From contig NZ_JAKEDV010000001.1 in assembly GCF_021462505.1 (NCBI RefSeq), positions 248,439-312,438 on the forward strand: a stretch of 64,000 bases of DNA, written 5' to 3'. Numbering within the stretch: position 1 is the stretch's first letter; each line of letters opens with the position of its first letter. The translations under genes and the position numbers were made by a program. This document shows, piece by piece, positions 1-7,697 of this stretch. Under the pieces are notes generated by a model, which worked only from the letters and a program-made list of their open reading frames with translations, was not told the origin of the DNA and did not search any database. Source of the DNA: Thermus brockianus (GTDB lineage: Bacteria > Deinococcota > Deinococci > Deinococcales > Thermaceae).

Positions 1-1
1 C

Positions 2-385
2 CGGGAGGAGATGAAGGTGGTGTGGGAAACCCACAAGATCTTCGGGGACGAGTCCATCCGCATCAGCGCCACCGCCGTGCGGGTACCCACCCTTAGGGCG
101 CACGCGGAGGCGGTGAGCGTGGAGTTCGCCGAGCCCGTCACCCCCGAGGCGGCGCGGGAGGTCCTGCGGCAGGCCCCCGGGGTGGAGGTGGTGGACGAGC
201 CTTTGGCCAAGCGCTACCCCATGCCCCTCACCGCCAGCCACAAGTGGGACGTGGAGGTGGGGCGGATCCGCCAAAGCCTCGCCTTTGAGAACGGCCTGGA
301 CTTCTTCGTGGTGGGGGACCAGCTCCTGAAGGGGGCCGCCCTCAACGCCGTGCAGATCGCCGAGGAATGGCTTAAGGGCGCCTGA
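2..385 (+). CDS. asd: Aspartate-semialdehyde dehydrogenase, C-terminal part
   Basis: The gene is cut by the left edge of the window, so only about 127 C-terminal residues remain. Asd reduces aspartyl phosphate to aspartate semialdehyde, the branch point to lysine, threonine and methionine. The visible part is the dimerisation/catalytic half with the family's SATxVRVP segment and the following HAEAV, which supplies the catalytic histidine; the catalytic cysteine lies upstream, outside the window. The last 14 bases overlap the convergent tlyA gene. Family assignment is confident; nothing can be said of its start. Confidence 0.9.
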   Translation, partial: REEMKVVWETHKIFGDESIRISATAVRVPTLRAHAEAVSVEFAEPVTPEAAREVLRQAPGVEVVDEPLAKRYPMPLTASHKWDVEVGRIRQSLAFENGLDFFVVGDQLLKGAALNAVQIAEEWLKGA

Positions 386-1079
386 GCCAAAGCCAGACCT
401 CCCGGTTTCCCTCCTTGCCCGGGAGGGGGCTTTCCTTTTCCCCGAGCACCCGGAAGCCCAAGGCTTCCGCCTTCTCCCGCACCCGGCGGAGGGCCTCTCG
501 CCTTAGGGCCTCCTCCCGCACCACCCCCTTGTGGGCTCCAGGCCAGAGCTCAAACTGGGGCTTGACCAGGACCAAGGCGTCCCCCCCGGGCTTGAGAAGG
601 TCCAAGACCTTGGGCAGGAGGAGGGTGGAGGAGATGAAGGACACGTCCATGACCAAGAAGTCCACGGGCTCGGGGAGGTGGAGGGTGCGGGCGTCCTGCT
701 TCTCGAGGCTCACCACCCGGGGGTCCTGGCGCAAGGTGGGGTGGAGTTGCCCTTTCCCCACGTCCACGGCGTAGACCCGCCTCGCCCCCCTTTCCAAGAG
801 CACCTGGGTGAAGCCTCCCGTGCTCGCCCCCAGGTCCGCCGCCACCTTGCCCGCCACCTCCAAGGGAAAGGCCTCCAGGGCCCCCAGGAGCTTGTAGGCA
901 CCCCGGCTCACGTAGCGGGCCTCTTCCAGGACCTCCACCCGGGCCCCTTCGGGCACAGGGAAGGCGGGCTTCGCCACCACCTTGCCCTCCACAAGAACCT
1001 TGCCCTGGGCGATGAGGGCTTTGGCCTTCTCCCGGCTTTCCGCAAGGCCCTTTTCCACCAGGTACCGGTCCAGGCGCAC
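372..1079 (-). CDS. tlyA: TlyA-family rRNA 2'-O-methyltransferase (S4 domain + FtsJ-like domain)
   Basis: 235 residues. An S4 RNA-binding domain occupies about residues 1-60 (starts [16 protein letters not shown]). A Rossmann SAM-binding methyltransferase follows, with [18 protein letters not shown] as the SAM loop and a MDVSFIS segment at motif IV. TlyA enzymes methylate riboses in 16S and 23S rRNA; some relatives are called haemolysins without good reason. The GTG start at 1079 sits 7 bases after GATAAT on the minus strand, which suggests a leaderless mRNA. It is divergent from the small gene at 1098, with only 18 bases between start codons. Confidence 0.88.
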   Translation of the reverse strand: MRLDRYLVEKGLAESREKAKALIAQGKVLVEGKVVAKPAFPVPEGARVEVLEEARYVSRGAYKLLGALEAFPLEVAGKVAADLGASTGGFTQVLLERGARRVYAVDVGKGQLHPTLRQDPRVVSLEKQDARTLHLPEPVDFLVMDVSFISSTLLLPKVLDLLKPGGDALVLVKPQFELWPGAHKGVVREEALRREALRRVREKAEALGFRVLGEKESPLPGKEGNREVWLWLRRP

Positions 1080-1085
1080 GGAAGG

Positions 1086-1092
1086 TATTATC
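1086..1092. promoter_or_regulatory. Shared -10 element of two divergent leaderless promoters
   Basis: The heptamer TATTATC reads TATTAT on the plus strand, 6 bases before the GTG at 1098. It reads GATAAT on the minus strand, 7 bases before the GTG of tlyA at 1079. Both match the Thermus leaderless pattern. No convincing -35 box is visible on either side. Confidence 0.55.
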
Positions 1093-1097
1093 TACCC

Positions 1098-1409
1098 GTG
1101 GAGCCCGAGCTTTCCGGGGTCTGGTACGTGTTGGAAGGGGAGCCGGGGGAGCACCTGGTGGTGGAGGCCCTGGGCCAGAGGCTTTCCGGCATCTGGACGC
1201 GCCGGGAACTGGCCGAGGCCTTTCTCGCCCACCATCCGCATCTGGGCATGCGGGTGAGCCCTTTGGAAAGCAGGGCCCTAAAGGAGGCCTTCCTCAGGGC
1301 CTTGGGGATGCTCAAGGTGGAGGCGGTCATGGTGGACTACCGGCCCGGGGTGCACCGGGCCCAGGTGGCCAAGGTGGCGGAGCTCTTAGAGGAGGTGCGG
1401 CGTGCGTAG
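1098..1409 (+). CDS. Hypothetical protein, 103 aa
   Basis: Not recognised. The GTG start is chosen because it follows TATTAT by 6 bases (leaderless pattern) and because codon use upstream belongs to tlyA on the other strand. The protein is soluble and mixed alpha/beta in composition: a strand-rich N-terminus (LSGVWYVLEGEPGEHLVVEAL) is followed by helices, and it ends in a basic helix. The gene overlaps the next one by 8 bases and so is probably cotranscribed with it. Its role is unknown. Confidence 0.6.
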   Translation: MEPELSGVWYVLEGEPGEHLVVEALGQRLSGIWTRRELAEAFLAHHPHLGMRVSPLESRALKEAFLRALGMLKVEAVMVDYRPGVHRAQVAKVAELLEEVRRA

Positions 1410-1830
1410 GGCTTTGGCGCTACTTGGGGTTCTTTTGGCCTTGGGGCTAGCCCAGCGGGCGGAGGTGAGCCTGGGTAGCCCCTTCGGCGTGCAAGGGGGC
1501 GTGCGCTTCGCCCTGGTGCCTTTTTTGGCGGAGGGGCGGGTCTACGGGGGGGTGGGCCTCGAGGTCCTGGGGGGTGGGGTGGACCTCCTCCTCAAGCTTC
1601 CCCTCACCGACCTCTACCTGGGCCTGGGGAGCTTCTACGGCACGGGGCCCGCCTTAAGCTACCCCGGGGACACCCGGGGCCAGGGGGGCGTGCGGGCGGT
1701 CTTGGGCACCTGGCTCAACCTGCCCCTCCCCCTCCTCGGGGCCTACCTGGAGGTTCACCCCACCTACTACCTAACCCCCACCCAGGGCTTCGGGGTGGGG
1801 GCGGCCTTGGGCCTAAGCCTGGGGCTTTAG
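1402..1830 (+). CDS. Hypothetical exported protein, 142 aa
   Basis: It starts at GTG 1402 behind GGAGGTG at 1391, inside the end of the previous gene. Residues 1-17 (MRRALALLGVLLALGLA) form a clear signal peptide with cleavage expected after Ala-Gln. The mature part is rich in glycine and in alternating hydrophobic and polar residues (VYGGVGLEVLGGGVDLLLKL), as in small outer-membrane or periplasmic beta-sheet proteins. It overlaps the 3' end of glnS by 4 bases. No family was recognised. Confidence 0.6.
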   Translation: MRRALALLGVLLALGLAQRAEVSLGSPFGVQGGVRFALVPFLAEGRVYGGVGLEVLGGGVDLLLKLPLTDLYLGLGSFYGTGPALSYPGDTRGQGGVRAVLGTWLNLPLPLLGAYLEVHPTYYLTPTQGFGVGAALGLSLGL

Positions 1831-3473
1831 GCCTTGTACCCCTCCTTGAGGGGGACGATGCGGTTTAGGACCAGGGCCCCGGGCCTCGAGTCCACAGGGT
1901 CTTGCCAGAAGTAGCCCAGCCGCTCCAACTGGTAGCGGGTGTCCTTGGGGTTTTGGGCGAGGCTCGGCTCCACGAAGCCATGCCTGACCACCAGGGCCTC
2001 GGGGTTCAGGTTCTTCAGGAAGTCCCCGCCCTCCTCCGGGTCCTTGGTGAGGAAGAGGCGGTTGTAGAGGCGGAACTCCACGGGCAGGGCGTGGCGGGCG
2101 GAAACCCAGTGGATCACCCCCTTGGGCTTGACCCCGTCCTCCGGGTTGGCCCCCAGGGTCCCGGGGACGATGCGGGCCTTGAGGAGCTTCACCTCGCCCC
2201 CTTCCTCCACCACGTCCTCCAGCTCTATCACGTAGGCGTGGCGGAGGCGCACCCGCTGCCCGGGGGCGAACCGCTTCCAGCCCTTGGGGGGGTTGAGGGC
2301 AAAGTCCGTGCGCTCAATGTAAAGCTCGGGGGAAAAGGGCAGGGGACGGGTACCCTCCTTGGGGATGTCCCGGGGCCAGTAGGGGGCCTCGAGCCACTCC
2401 TCCCCCTGGTAGTTGGTGAGGAGGACCTTTAGGGGCTCCACCACCCCCAGGACCCGGGGGGCGATGGGGTTCAAGTCGTCCCGCACCACCTCCTCAAAGA
2501 GGTCCATCTCAATGAGGGCCTCGTTGCGGGAAATCCCCGTGCGGCGAACGAACTCCAGGATGGCCTCGGGCCGCACCCCCCGCCGCCTAAGCGCCCTTAA
2601 GGTGGGAAGCCTGGGGTCGTCCCAGCCCGAAACGTACCCCCCCTCCACCAGCCGGATGAGCTTGCGCTTGGAGAGGACCGTGTGGCTCAGGTCCAGCCGG
2701 GCGAACTCGTACTGGTGGGGCCTGGGGGCGAGGGGCAGGCCGCACTTCCCCTTGAGGTTCTCAATGACCCAGTCGTAGACCGCCCGGTTGTTCTCAAACT
2801 CCAGGGTGCAGAGGGAGTGGGTCACGCCCTCAATGAAGTCCTCGAGGGGGTGGGCGTAGTCGTACATGGGGTAGATGACCCACCGGTCCCCGGCGTGGTA
2901 GTGGGGGGCGTGGACGATGCGGTAAAGCACCGGGTCCCGGAGCTTGAAGTTGGGATGGGCGGGGTCAATCTTGGCCCTCAGGACCCGGCTTCCCGTGGGG
3001 AACTCCCCCCGGCGCATCCTCTCAAAGAGCTCCAGGTTCTCCTCCACGCTCCGCTCCCGGTAGGGGCTCGGCTTGCCCTCGGCCCTGAGGGCGCTCATCT
3101 CCTCCTCGGAAAGGTCGTCCACGTAGGCCTTGCCCTCTCGGATGAGGACCAGGGCGCATTCGTACATCGTTTCAAAGTAGTCCGAGGCGTAGAGGATGCG
3201 GTTCGGCGTGAACCCGAGCCAGCGCACGTCCTCCTCAATGGCCCGGGCGTACTCCTCCTTCTCCGTTTCCGGGTTGGTGTCGTCGTAGCGGAGGTTGCAC
3301 TCCCCACCATAGTCCAGGGCGAGGCCGAAGTTGAGGAGGATGCTCCGGGCGTGGCCGATGTGCAGGTAGCCGTTGGGTTCGGGGGGAAAGCGGGTGAGGA
3401 GCTTAGGGTACTTTCCCTCCTTGAGGTCCCGCTCCACGATCTCGGTGATGAAGCACTCGGGGACGAGGCCCAT
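1827..3473 (-). CDS. glnS: Glutaminyl-tRNA synthetase
   Basis: 548 residues, the usual class Ic GlnRS length. It charges tRNA-Gln with glutamine in the cytoplasm. HIGH is at residues 38-41, the KMSKS counterpart reads VLSKRKL, and the C-terminal beta-barrel anticodon-binding domains follow (ERTDFAL, YNRLFLTKDPEE). No YqeY extension is present, unlike the Deinococcus enzyme. The ATG at 3473 stands 6 bases after TAGACT (3480-3485 on the minus strand), whose first three bases are the stop codon of the upstream enoyl-CoA hydratase, so it probably has its own leaderless promoter. Confidence 0.95.
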   Translation of the reverse strand: MGLVPECFITEIVERDLKEGKYPKLLTRFPPEPNGYLHIGHARSILLNFGLALDYGGECNLRYDDTNPETEKEEYARAIEEDVRWLGFTPNRILYASDYFETMYECALVLIREGKAYVDDLSEEEMSALRAEGKPSPYRERSVEENLELFERMRRGEFPTGSRVLRAKIDPAHPNFKLRDPVLYRIVHAPHYHAGDRWVIYPMYDYAHPLEDFIEGVTHSLCTLEFENNRAVYDWVIENLKGKCGLPLAPRPHQYEFARLDLSHTVLSKRKLIRLVEGGYVSGWDDPRLPTLRALRRRGVRPEAILEFVRRTGISRNEALIEMDLFEEVVRDDLNPIAPRVLGVVEPLKVLLTNYQGEEWLEAPYWPRDIPKEGTRPLPFSPELYIERTDFALNPPKGWKRFAPGQRVRLRHAYVIELEDVVEEGGEVKLLKARIVPGTLGANPEDGVKPKGVIHWVSARHALPVEFRLYNRLFLTKDPEEGGDFLKNLNPEALVVRHGFVEPSLAQNPKDTRYQLERLGYFWQDPVDSRPGALVLNRIVPLKEGYKA

Positions 3474-3479
3474 AACCCA

Positions 3480-3485
3480 AGTCTA
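3480..3485 (-). promoter_or_regulatory. -10 box of glnS fused to the upstream stop codon
   Basis: Minus-strand TAGACT lies 6 bases before the glnS ATG. Its TAG is also the stop codon of the enoyl-CoA hydratase gene. Confidence 0.5.
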
Positions 3486-4247
3486 CGAGAAGCGGGGCTT
3501 TCTCTTCTCAAAAAAGGCGCGGATGCCCTCCTTGAGATCCCCGGTTTCCCGCACCCAGGCGTTGGCCAAGGCGGCGAGGCGGAAGCCGTCCTCGAGGCCC
3601 ATCCCCGGCAGGGCGAGCAAAAGCTCCTTGGTGAGGCGCAAGGAGGTGGGGGCGTTTTGCGCCACCTCCTCCGCCAGGGCCACCGCCTCCTCCAGGGCCT
3701 TCCCGGGAGGGCTTATGCGGTTTGCGAGCCCTAGGGCCCGGGCCTCTTCCGCCCCCACGAGGCGCCCCGTGAGGAGGAGGTCCTTCGCCACCTTTTCCCC
3801 CACGGCCCGCACCAGGATCACGGAAACCAGGGCGGCCACGAAGCCGATCTTGACCTCGGTGTAGCCCAGCTTGGCCCCCTCGTCCATGACCACGAGGTCG
3901 CAGGCGGTGGCAAGCCCGGCCCCGCCCGCCACCGCCGGGCCGTTCACCGCCGCCACCGTGGGCTTGGGGAAGGTGTAGAGGCGGTGAAAGAGGCGCATGA
4001 GGGAAAGGGAGTGGCGGTAGTTTTCCTCCGCCCCCATCTCCGTGACCCTTTCCAGAAAAGCCAGGTCCGCCCCAGCGCTAAAGGCCTGGCCTTTCCCGGT
4101 GAGGACCACCGCCTTGGCCTCGGGGTCTTCCTCCGCTTCCCCTAGGGCCTTCAGGAGGCCCTCCACCATGGCGGGGGAGAGGGGGTTTCGCCGCTCGGGG
4201 TCATTGAGGTAAAGGCGGTAGACCCGCCCGCGTTCCACCTGGACCAT
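3483..4247 (-). CDS. Enoyl-CoA hydratase/isomerase family protein
   Basis: 254 residues of the crotonase fold. The oxyanion-hole segments AFSAGADLAFL and NGPAVAGGAGLATACDLVV are visible, and GYTEVKIGFVAAL occupies the position where family members carry a catalytic acidic residue. It likely acts on an enoyl-CoA in fatty-acid or amino-acid breakdown, but the substrate cannot be told. The ATG at 4247 is preferred over an upstream in-frame start because TACAAT (4254-4259, minus strand) lies 6 bases before it, giving a leaderless mRNA. It lies 9 bases upstream of glnS and on the same strand. Confidence 0.85.
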   Translation of the reverse strand: MVQVERGRVYRLYLNDPERRNPLSPAMVEGLLKALGEAEEDPEAKAVVLTGKGQAFSAGADLAFLERVTEMGAEENYRHSLSLMRLFHRLYTFPKPTVAAVNGPAVAGGAGLATACDLVVMDEGAKLGYTEVKIGFVAALVSVILVRAVGEKVAKDLLLTGRLVGAEEARALGLANRISPPGKALEEAVALAEEVAQNAPTSLRLTKELLLALPGMGLEDGFRLAALANAWVRETGDLKEGIRAFFEKRKPRFS

Positions 4248-4253
4248 GCCCCC

Positions 4254-4259
4254 ATTGTA
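4254..4259 (-). promoter_or_regulatory. -10 box of the enoyl-CoA hydratase gene
   Basis: Minus-strand TACAAT is 6 bases before the ATG at 4247, a leaderless arrangement. Confidence 0.5.
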
Positions 4260-4283
4260 GTGGGGAAGGCTTCCTGCTAGACT
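4255..4283 (+). promoter_or_regulatory. Candidate promoter of the infC operon
   Basis: TTGTAG (4255-4260), a 17-base spacer, then TAGACT (4278-4283). The transcript would begin just before the leader hairpin that abuts the infC ribosome-binding site. It overlaps the oppositely oriented promoter of the enoyl-CoA hydratase. Confidence 0.45.
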
Positions 4284-4289
4284 GCCCTT

Positions 4290-4332
4290 AGCCCGCACAG
4301 GAAGAGGCCAAGGCCCTGCGGGCTAGGAGGTG
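4290..4332 (+). promoter_or_regulatory. infC leader hairpin abutting the Shine-Dalgarno sequence
   Basis: AGCCCGCA (4290-4297) is perfectly complementary to TGCGGGCT (4317-4324). The 3' arm ends one base before AGGAGGTG (4325-4332), the ribosome-binding site of infC. The arrangement would position or mask the site and may take part in IF3 autocontrol; that role is inferred. Confidence 0.5.
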
Positions 4333-4338
4333 GTGTAG

Positions 4339-4854
4339 ATAAAGGAGTACCTGGTAAACGAACGCATCCGCGCCAAACAGGTGAGGGTCATCGGACCCGA
4401 TGGGCAACAGCTCGGCATCATGGACACGCGGGAGGCCCTGCGCCTTGCAGAGGAGCAGGACCTGGACCTGGTCCTGGTGGGCCCCACCGCCGACCCGCCC
4501 GTGGCCCGCATCATGGACTACTCCAAGTGGCGCTACGAGCAGCAGGTGGCGGAGAAGGAGGCCCGGAAGAAGGCCAAGCGCACCGAGGTCAAGTCCATCA
4601 AGTTCCGGGTCAAGATTGACGACCACGACTATCAGACCAAGCTCAACCATATCAAGCGCTTCCTGGAGGAGGGGCACAAGGTCAAGGTCACCATCATGTT
4701 CCGGGGGCGGGAGATGAGCCACCCCGAGCTTGGGGAAAGGCTTTTGAACCGCGTGGCCGAGGACCTCAAGGGCCTTGCCGTGGTGGAGATGAAGCCCGAG
4801 CTCTTGGGCCGGGACATGAACATGCTCCTGGCCCCCGCCAAGGTGTCCGCCTAG
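4339..4854 (+). CDS. infC: Translation initiation factor IF-3 (AUA start)
   Basis: 171 residues beginning [21 protein letters not shown], the typical IF3 N-terminus. The N-domain is followed by the basic linker [10 protein letters not shown] and the C-domain ([16 protein letters not shown] to the end). IF3 binds the 30S subunit, keeps it apart from 50S and rejects non-canonical start codons. The start must be ATA at 4339: a stop codon TAG ends at 4338, AGGAGGTG lies 6 bases upstream, and the next in-frame candidate (GTG 4381) would remove 14 conserved residues. The rare start is the known basis of IF3 self-regulation in other bacteria. It is followed by rpmI and rplT. Confidence 0.93.
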   Translation: MKEYLVNERIRAKQVRVIGPDGQQLGIMDTREALRLAEEQDLDLVLVGPTADPPVARIMDYSKWRYEQQVAEKEARKKAKRTEVKSIKFRVKIDDHDYQTKLNHIKRFLEEGHKVKVTIMFRGREMSHPELGERLLNRVAEDLKGLAVVEMKPELLGRDMNMLLAPAKVSA

Positions 4855-4936
4855 ACGGAGGGCGTTTCCCTTGGTATAGTGGGAAGGCTTTTGGGGAGCC
4901 CTCAAGACCCCTTCTAGGGGCGCTTCCCAAGGGCAG
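4852..4936 (+). promoter_or_regulatory. Candidate internal promoter and structured leader of rpmI-rplT
   Basis: TAGACG (4852-4857), a 17-base spacer and TATAGT (4875-4880) could start transcription ahead of rpmI. The RNA that follows can fold: GGGAAG (4882-4887) pairs with CTTCCC near 4922-4927, enclosing a small CCCC-TTCTA-GGGG hairpin. In other bacteria ribosomal protein bL20 binds leader RNA at this position to repress the operon; here that is only inferred. Confidence 0.4.
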
Positions 4937-4946
4937 GAGGAAGCGT

Positions 4947-5144
4947 ATGCCGAAGATGAAGACCCATAAGGGCGCCAAGAAGCGGGTAAAGGTGACCGCT
5001 TCGGGCAAGGTGGTGGCCATGAAGACGGGCAAGCGGCACCTCAACTGGCACAAGTCCGGTAAGGAGATCCGGCAGAAGGGGCGGAAGTTCACCCTGGCCA
5101 AGCCCGAGGCGGAGCGGATCAAGCTCCTTCTCCCCTACGCGTAA
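4947..5144 (+). CDS. rpmI: 50S ribosomal protein L35 (bL35)
   Basis: 65 residues, very basic, beginning [21 protein letters not shown], the standard bL35 start. It is a small component of the large ribosomal subunit. AGGAGGAAG lies just upstream. It sits in the conserved order infC-rpmI-rplT, 12 bases before rplT. Confidence 0.97.
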   Translation: MPKMKTHKGAKKRVKVTASGKVVAMKTGKRHLNWHKSGKEIRQKGRKFTLAKPEAERIKLLLPYA

Positions 5145-5156
5145 AGGAGGTAGAGG

Positions 5157-5519
5157 ATGCCGCGCGCCAAAACCGGGGTTGTCCGCCGCAGGAAGCACAA
5201 GAAGATTCTGAAGCTCGCCAAGGGCTACTGGGGCCTTCGCTCCAAGAGCGTGCGCAAGGCCCGGGAAACCCTCTTCGCCGCTGGGAACTACGCCTACGCC
5301 CACCGCAAGCGGAAGAAGCGGGATTTCCGCAAGCTCTGGATCGTGCGCATCAACGCCGCTTGCCGCCAGCACGGGCTCAACTACTCCTCCTTCATCCACG
5401 GCCTGAAGAAGGCGGGGGTGGAGCTGGACCGCAAGGTCTTGGCGGATCTGGCGGTGCGGGAGCCCCAGGCCTTTGCCGAGCTCGTGGAAAGGGCCAAGGC
5501 CGCCCGGGCCTCGGCCTAA
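5157..5519 (+). CDS. rplT: 50S ribosomal protein L20 (bL20)
   Basis: 120 residues with the long basic N-terminal arm ([26 protein letters not shown]) and the globular C-domain ([25 protein letters not shown]). bL20 is an early 50S assembly protein and, in E. coli and Bacillus, the autorepressor of this operon. AAAGGAGG sits just before the start. A strong intrinsic terminator follows at 5533. Confidence 0.97.
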   Translation: MPRAKTGVVRRRKHKKILKLAKGYWGLRSKSVRKARETLFAAGNYAYAHRKRKKRDFRKLWIVRINAACRQHGLNYSSFIHGLKKAGVELDRKVLADLAVREPQAFAELVERAKAARASA

Positions 5520-5532
5520 AGCGTGCCCCTTG

Positions 5533-5570
5533 GCGCCCTGCGGGAGGCTTCCTGGCAGGGCGCTTTTTTT
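5533..5570 (+). terminator. Intrinsic terminator after rplT
   Basis: A perfect 9-bp stem (GCGCCCTGC/GCAGGGCGC) with a 13-base loop is followed by seven T. It ends 4 bases before the next start codon. Confidence 0.85.
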
Positions 5571-5574
5571 GACC

Positions 5575-6039
5575 ATGCCGCCTGAGCTTTACGTGGTCTT
5601 GGTGGCCGCCCTGCCCGTGGTGGAGCTAAGGGGGGCGATCCCCTTGGGGGTAGCCTTGGGGCTTCCCCCGTGGGAGGCTTTTCTCTTGAGCCTTCTCGGC
5701 AACCTCTTGGTGGCCCCCGTGGCCCTGGCCCTCCTGCCCTGGGCGGTGGGCCTAATCACCCGCCACCCCTTCTTTGCCCGGCTCTGGCGGGCCCTCGAGG
5801 CCCGGGTTCGGCTAAAGGGGGAAGAGCAGGTGCAAAGGCTCGGCGCTTTGGGCCTTTTCCTCTTCGTGGCCGTGCCCCTTCCCGGCACCGGGGCCTGGAG
5901 CGGGGCGGTCCTCGCCGTGGTGCTCGGGCTTAGGCGGCGCTACGCCTTCTTGGCCATTTCCTTGGGGGTCCTGGCCGCAGGGCTTATCGTCCTCCTCCTC
6001 ACCGGGGGAGCGGTGGCCGGGCTAAACTACCTGCGATGA
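5575..6039 (+). CDS. Small multidrug-export-like membrane protein (COG2426 type)
   Basis: 154 residues with about four hydrophobic segments: [72 protein letters not shown] and FLAISLGVLAAGLIVLLLTGG. The ELRGAIP and PLPGTGAWSG motifs fit the family called small multidrug export protein, whose substrate is unproven. The ATG lies only 4 bases after the rplT terminator and has no ribosome-binding site, so translation depends on read-through or an unseen promoter. It overlaps the next gene by 4 bases (ATGA). Confidence 0.75.
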   Translation: MPPELYVVLVAALPVVELRGAIPLGVALGLPPWEAFLLSLLGNLLVAPVALALLPWAVGLITRHPFFARLWRALEARVRLKGEEQVQRLGALGLFLFVAVPLPGTGAWSGAVLAVVLGLRRRYAFLAISLGVLAAGLIVLLLTGGAVAGLNYLR

Positions 6040-7697
6040 CCGCCTTCTTGCTTCCCTTGGCATACGCGGTGGGGGCGCTTCCTTTGGGGTACTGGCTCGC
6101 CCGGCGGCGGGGGGTAGACCTGCGCACGGCAAGCCCCTACACCTTGGGTCTGGAAAACGCCGTTAGGCGCCTAGGTATAGGGTTTACCCTCCTGGCCTTT
6201 GCCCTGGACTTCTTGAAGGGGTACCTCCCCCTCCTCTTGGGGCGCGCCCTCGGGCTTTCCCTGGCGGAGCTTCTCCTTCTGGCGATGGCGGCCTACCTGG
6301 GCCACCTCTACCCCCTTTTCCTGCGCGACCCTTGGCCGCTTCGGGCCAAGGGGGCCGGGGTCCTCTTGGGCATCGTGGCGGGGCTTCCCTTGCCCCCCGC
6401 CTTGGGGATGGTGCCCGTGGCCCTGGGGCTTGCCCTTTACGCCCTCACGGGCTACGCCTCCTTGGGGGCTTTGGGGCTTCCCTTGGGCCTCGTCTTGGCG
6501 GGGTTCCTCGGGGGGTGGGGCGGGGTGGAAAGGCTTCTCGCCTGGGGGCTCCTTCTCCTCGCCCTTTGGCGCTACAAGGAGAACCTGGGCCGGATCCTCG
6601 AGGGCACCGAGCCCAAGCTGGGAAACCCCTTGCCCCTCCCCTCGGAAAAGCAGGTGGTCTGCGCCTTCCTCATCCACCCCCTTACCCTAGAGGATTTTTG
6701 GCAAAGCCCCCGGTTCCGCTGGCTTAGGCCCTTGGTGCGCCTGGGGCTTCTGCGAAAGGAGTGGATAGAGGGGCTTGCGGAGCGCTTCCGCCCCATGAAG
6801 GTGGGGGAGGTGCGCGGGGTGAAGACGGCGGACGGGCGGGAGGTGCTCTGCCACCTGATCTCCGCCCCCCTCCTGCCCCACCAGATCAAGGGGAAGCCCG
6901 AGCTTGCCGTGAGGCGGGCCATCCAGGGGGCGAGGCTCGCCCAGGAGCTTGGGGCCACGGTGGTGGGCCTGGGGGCCTTTTGGAGCGTGGTGGGGGAGAA
7001 GGGGAAGAGGGTGCAGGAGGCGGTGCCGGGGATCCAGGTGACCAACGGCGGCGCCTACACCGCTGGCACGGTAAAGGCGGCCATCCCCCAGATCCTCGCC
7101 CACTTCGCCCAAAGCGGCAAGGACCTAAAGGCCACCACCGCCGCCGTGGTGGGGGCCAACGGGGTGGTGGCCTTCGGCATCGCCCGGCAGATCGCCCCCC
7201 TGGTGGGCCGGCTCATCCTGGTGGGGCGGGACCTGGAACGGCTTGGGCGGGCGGCGGAAACCTTGAGGAAAAACCTGGAGCGGAAAGGGGAAGCCCCCGA
7301 GATCCAGGTGAGCACCGAGGTGGGGGCCATCCGGGAGGCGGACCTCGTCTTCACCGCCACCAGCGACCCCAACCCCGTCATCTACCCCGAGCACGTGAAG
7401 CCCGGGGCCTGGATCTACGATGAGGGGGTGCCCCCGGACGTCCACCCCTCCGTGAGGGAGGTGCCGGGGGTGCGGGTCATCCCCGGGGGGGTGGTGCGGC
7501 TTCCCGGGGAGGCTTGGGCCACCCTGGACCTCCACTTTGGCGCCCGGGACCAGGTCCCCGCCTGCCTGGCGGAAACCATGATCCTGGCGGCGGAGGAGGC
7601 CTTTGACCGCAAGAGCCTGGGGGGAGAGCTCAAAGGGGAAAACATCCAGTTCTTCGTGGAGCGGGCGGAGGCCTTGGGCTTCCGGGTGGTGGACTAG
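6036..7697 (+). CDS. Fusion of a PlsY-like membrane domain and an acyl-ACP-reductase-like dehydrogenase domain
   Basis: 553 residues. About residues 1-200 are a multi-span membrane region resembling PlsY acyl-phosphate:glycerol-3-phosphate acyltransferase (ALPLGYWLARRRGVDLR, LDFLKGYLP). The PlsY signature GSGNIGATN, intact in the plsY gene at 21893, is replaced by SPYTLGLEN. About residues 205-553 are soluble and match the COG5322 / cyanobacterial long-chain acyl-ACP reductase pattern: ARLAQELGATVVGLGAFWSV, NGGAYTAG, the Rossmann loop VVGANGVVAFGIARQ, VIPGGVV, and PACLAET, whose Cys510 aligns with the thioester cysteine of that enzyme. An acyl-transfer or acyl-reduction role at the membrane is inferred. 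It overlaps mqnB by 1 base. Confidence 0.7.
   Translation: MTAFLLPLAYAVGALPLGYWLARRRGVDLRTASPYTLGLENAVRRLGIGFTLLAFALDFLKGYLPLLLGRALGLSLAELLLLAMAAYLGHLYPLFLRDPWPLRAKGAGVLLGIVAGLPLPPALGMVPVALGLALYALTGYASLGALGLPLGLVLAGFLGGWGGVERLLAWGLLLLALWRYKENLGRILEGTEPKLGNPLPLPSEKQVVCAFLIHPLTLEDFWQSPRFRWLRPLVRLGLLRKEWIEGLAERFRPMKVGEVRGVKTADGREVLCHLISAPLLPHQIKGKPELAVRRAIQGARLAQELGATVVGLGAFWSVVGEKGKRVQEAVPGIQVTNGGAYTAGTVKAAIPQILAHFAQSGKDLKATTAAVVGANGVVAFGIARQIAPLVGRLILVGRDLERLGRAAETLRKNLERKGEAPEIQVSTEVGAIREADLVFTATSDPNPVIYPEHVKPGAWIYDEGVPPDVHPSVREVPGVRVIPGGVVRLPGEAWATLDLHFGARDQVPACLAETMILAAEEAFDRKSLGGELKGENIQFFVERAEALGFRVVD

Noticed and set aside
2682..3734. 350-residue plus-strand frame across glnS
   Set aside because: Antisense to conserved GlnRS residues, low-complexity Val/Gly/Glu composition.
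5473..5574. Upstream start for the small multidrug-export-like protein
   Set aside because: It would translate the end of rplT and its terminator in another frame; the membrane protein begins naturally at 5575.
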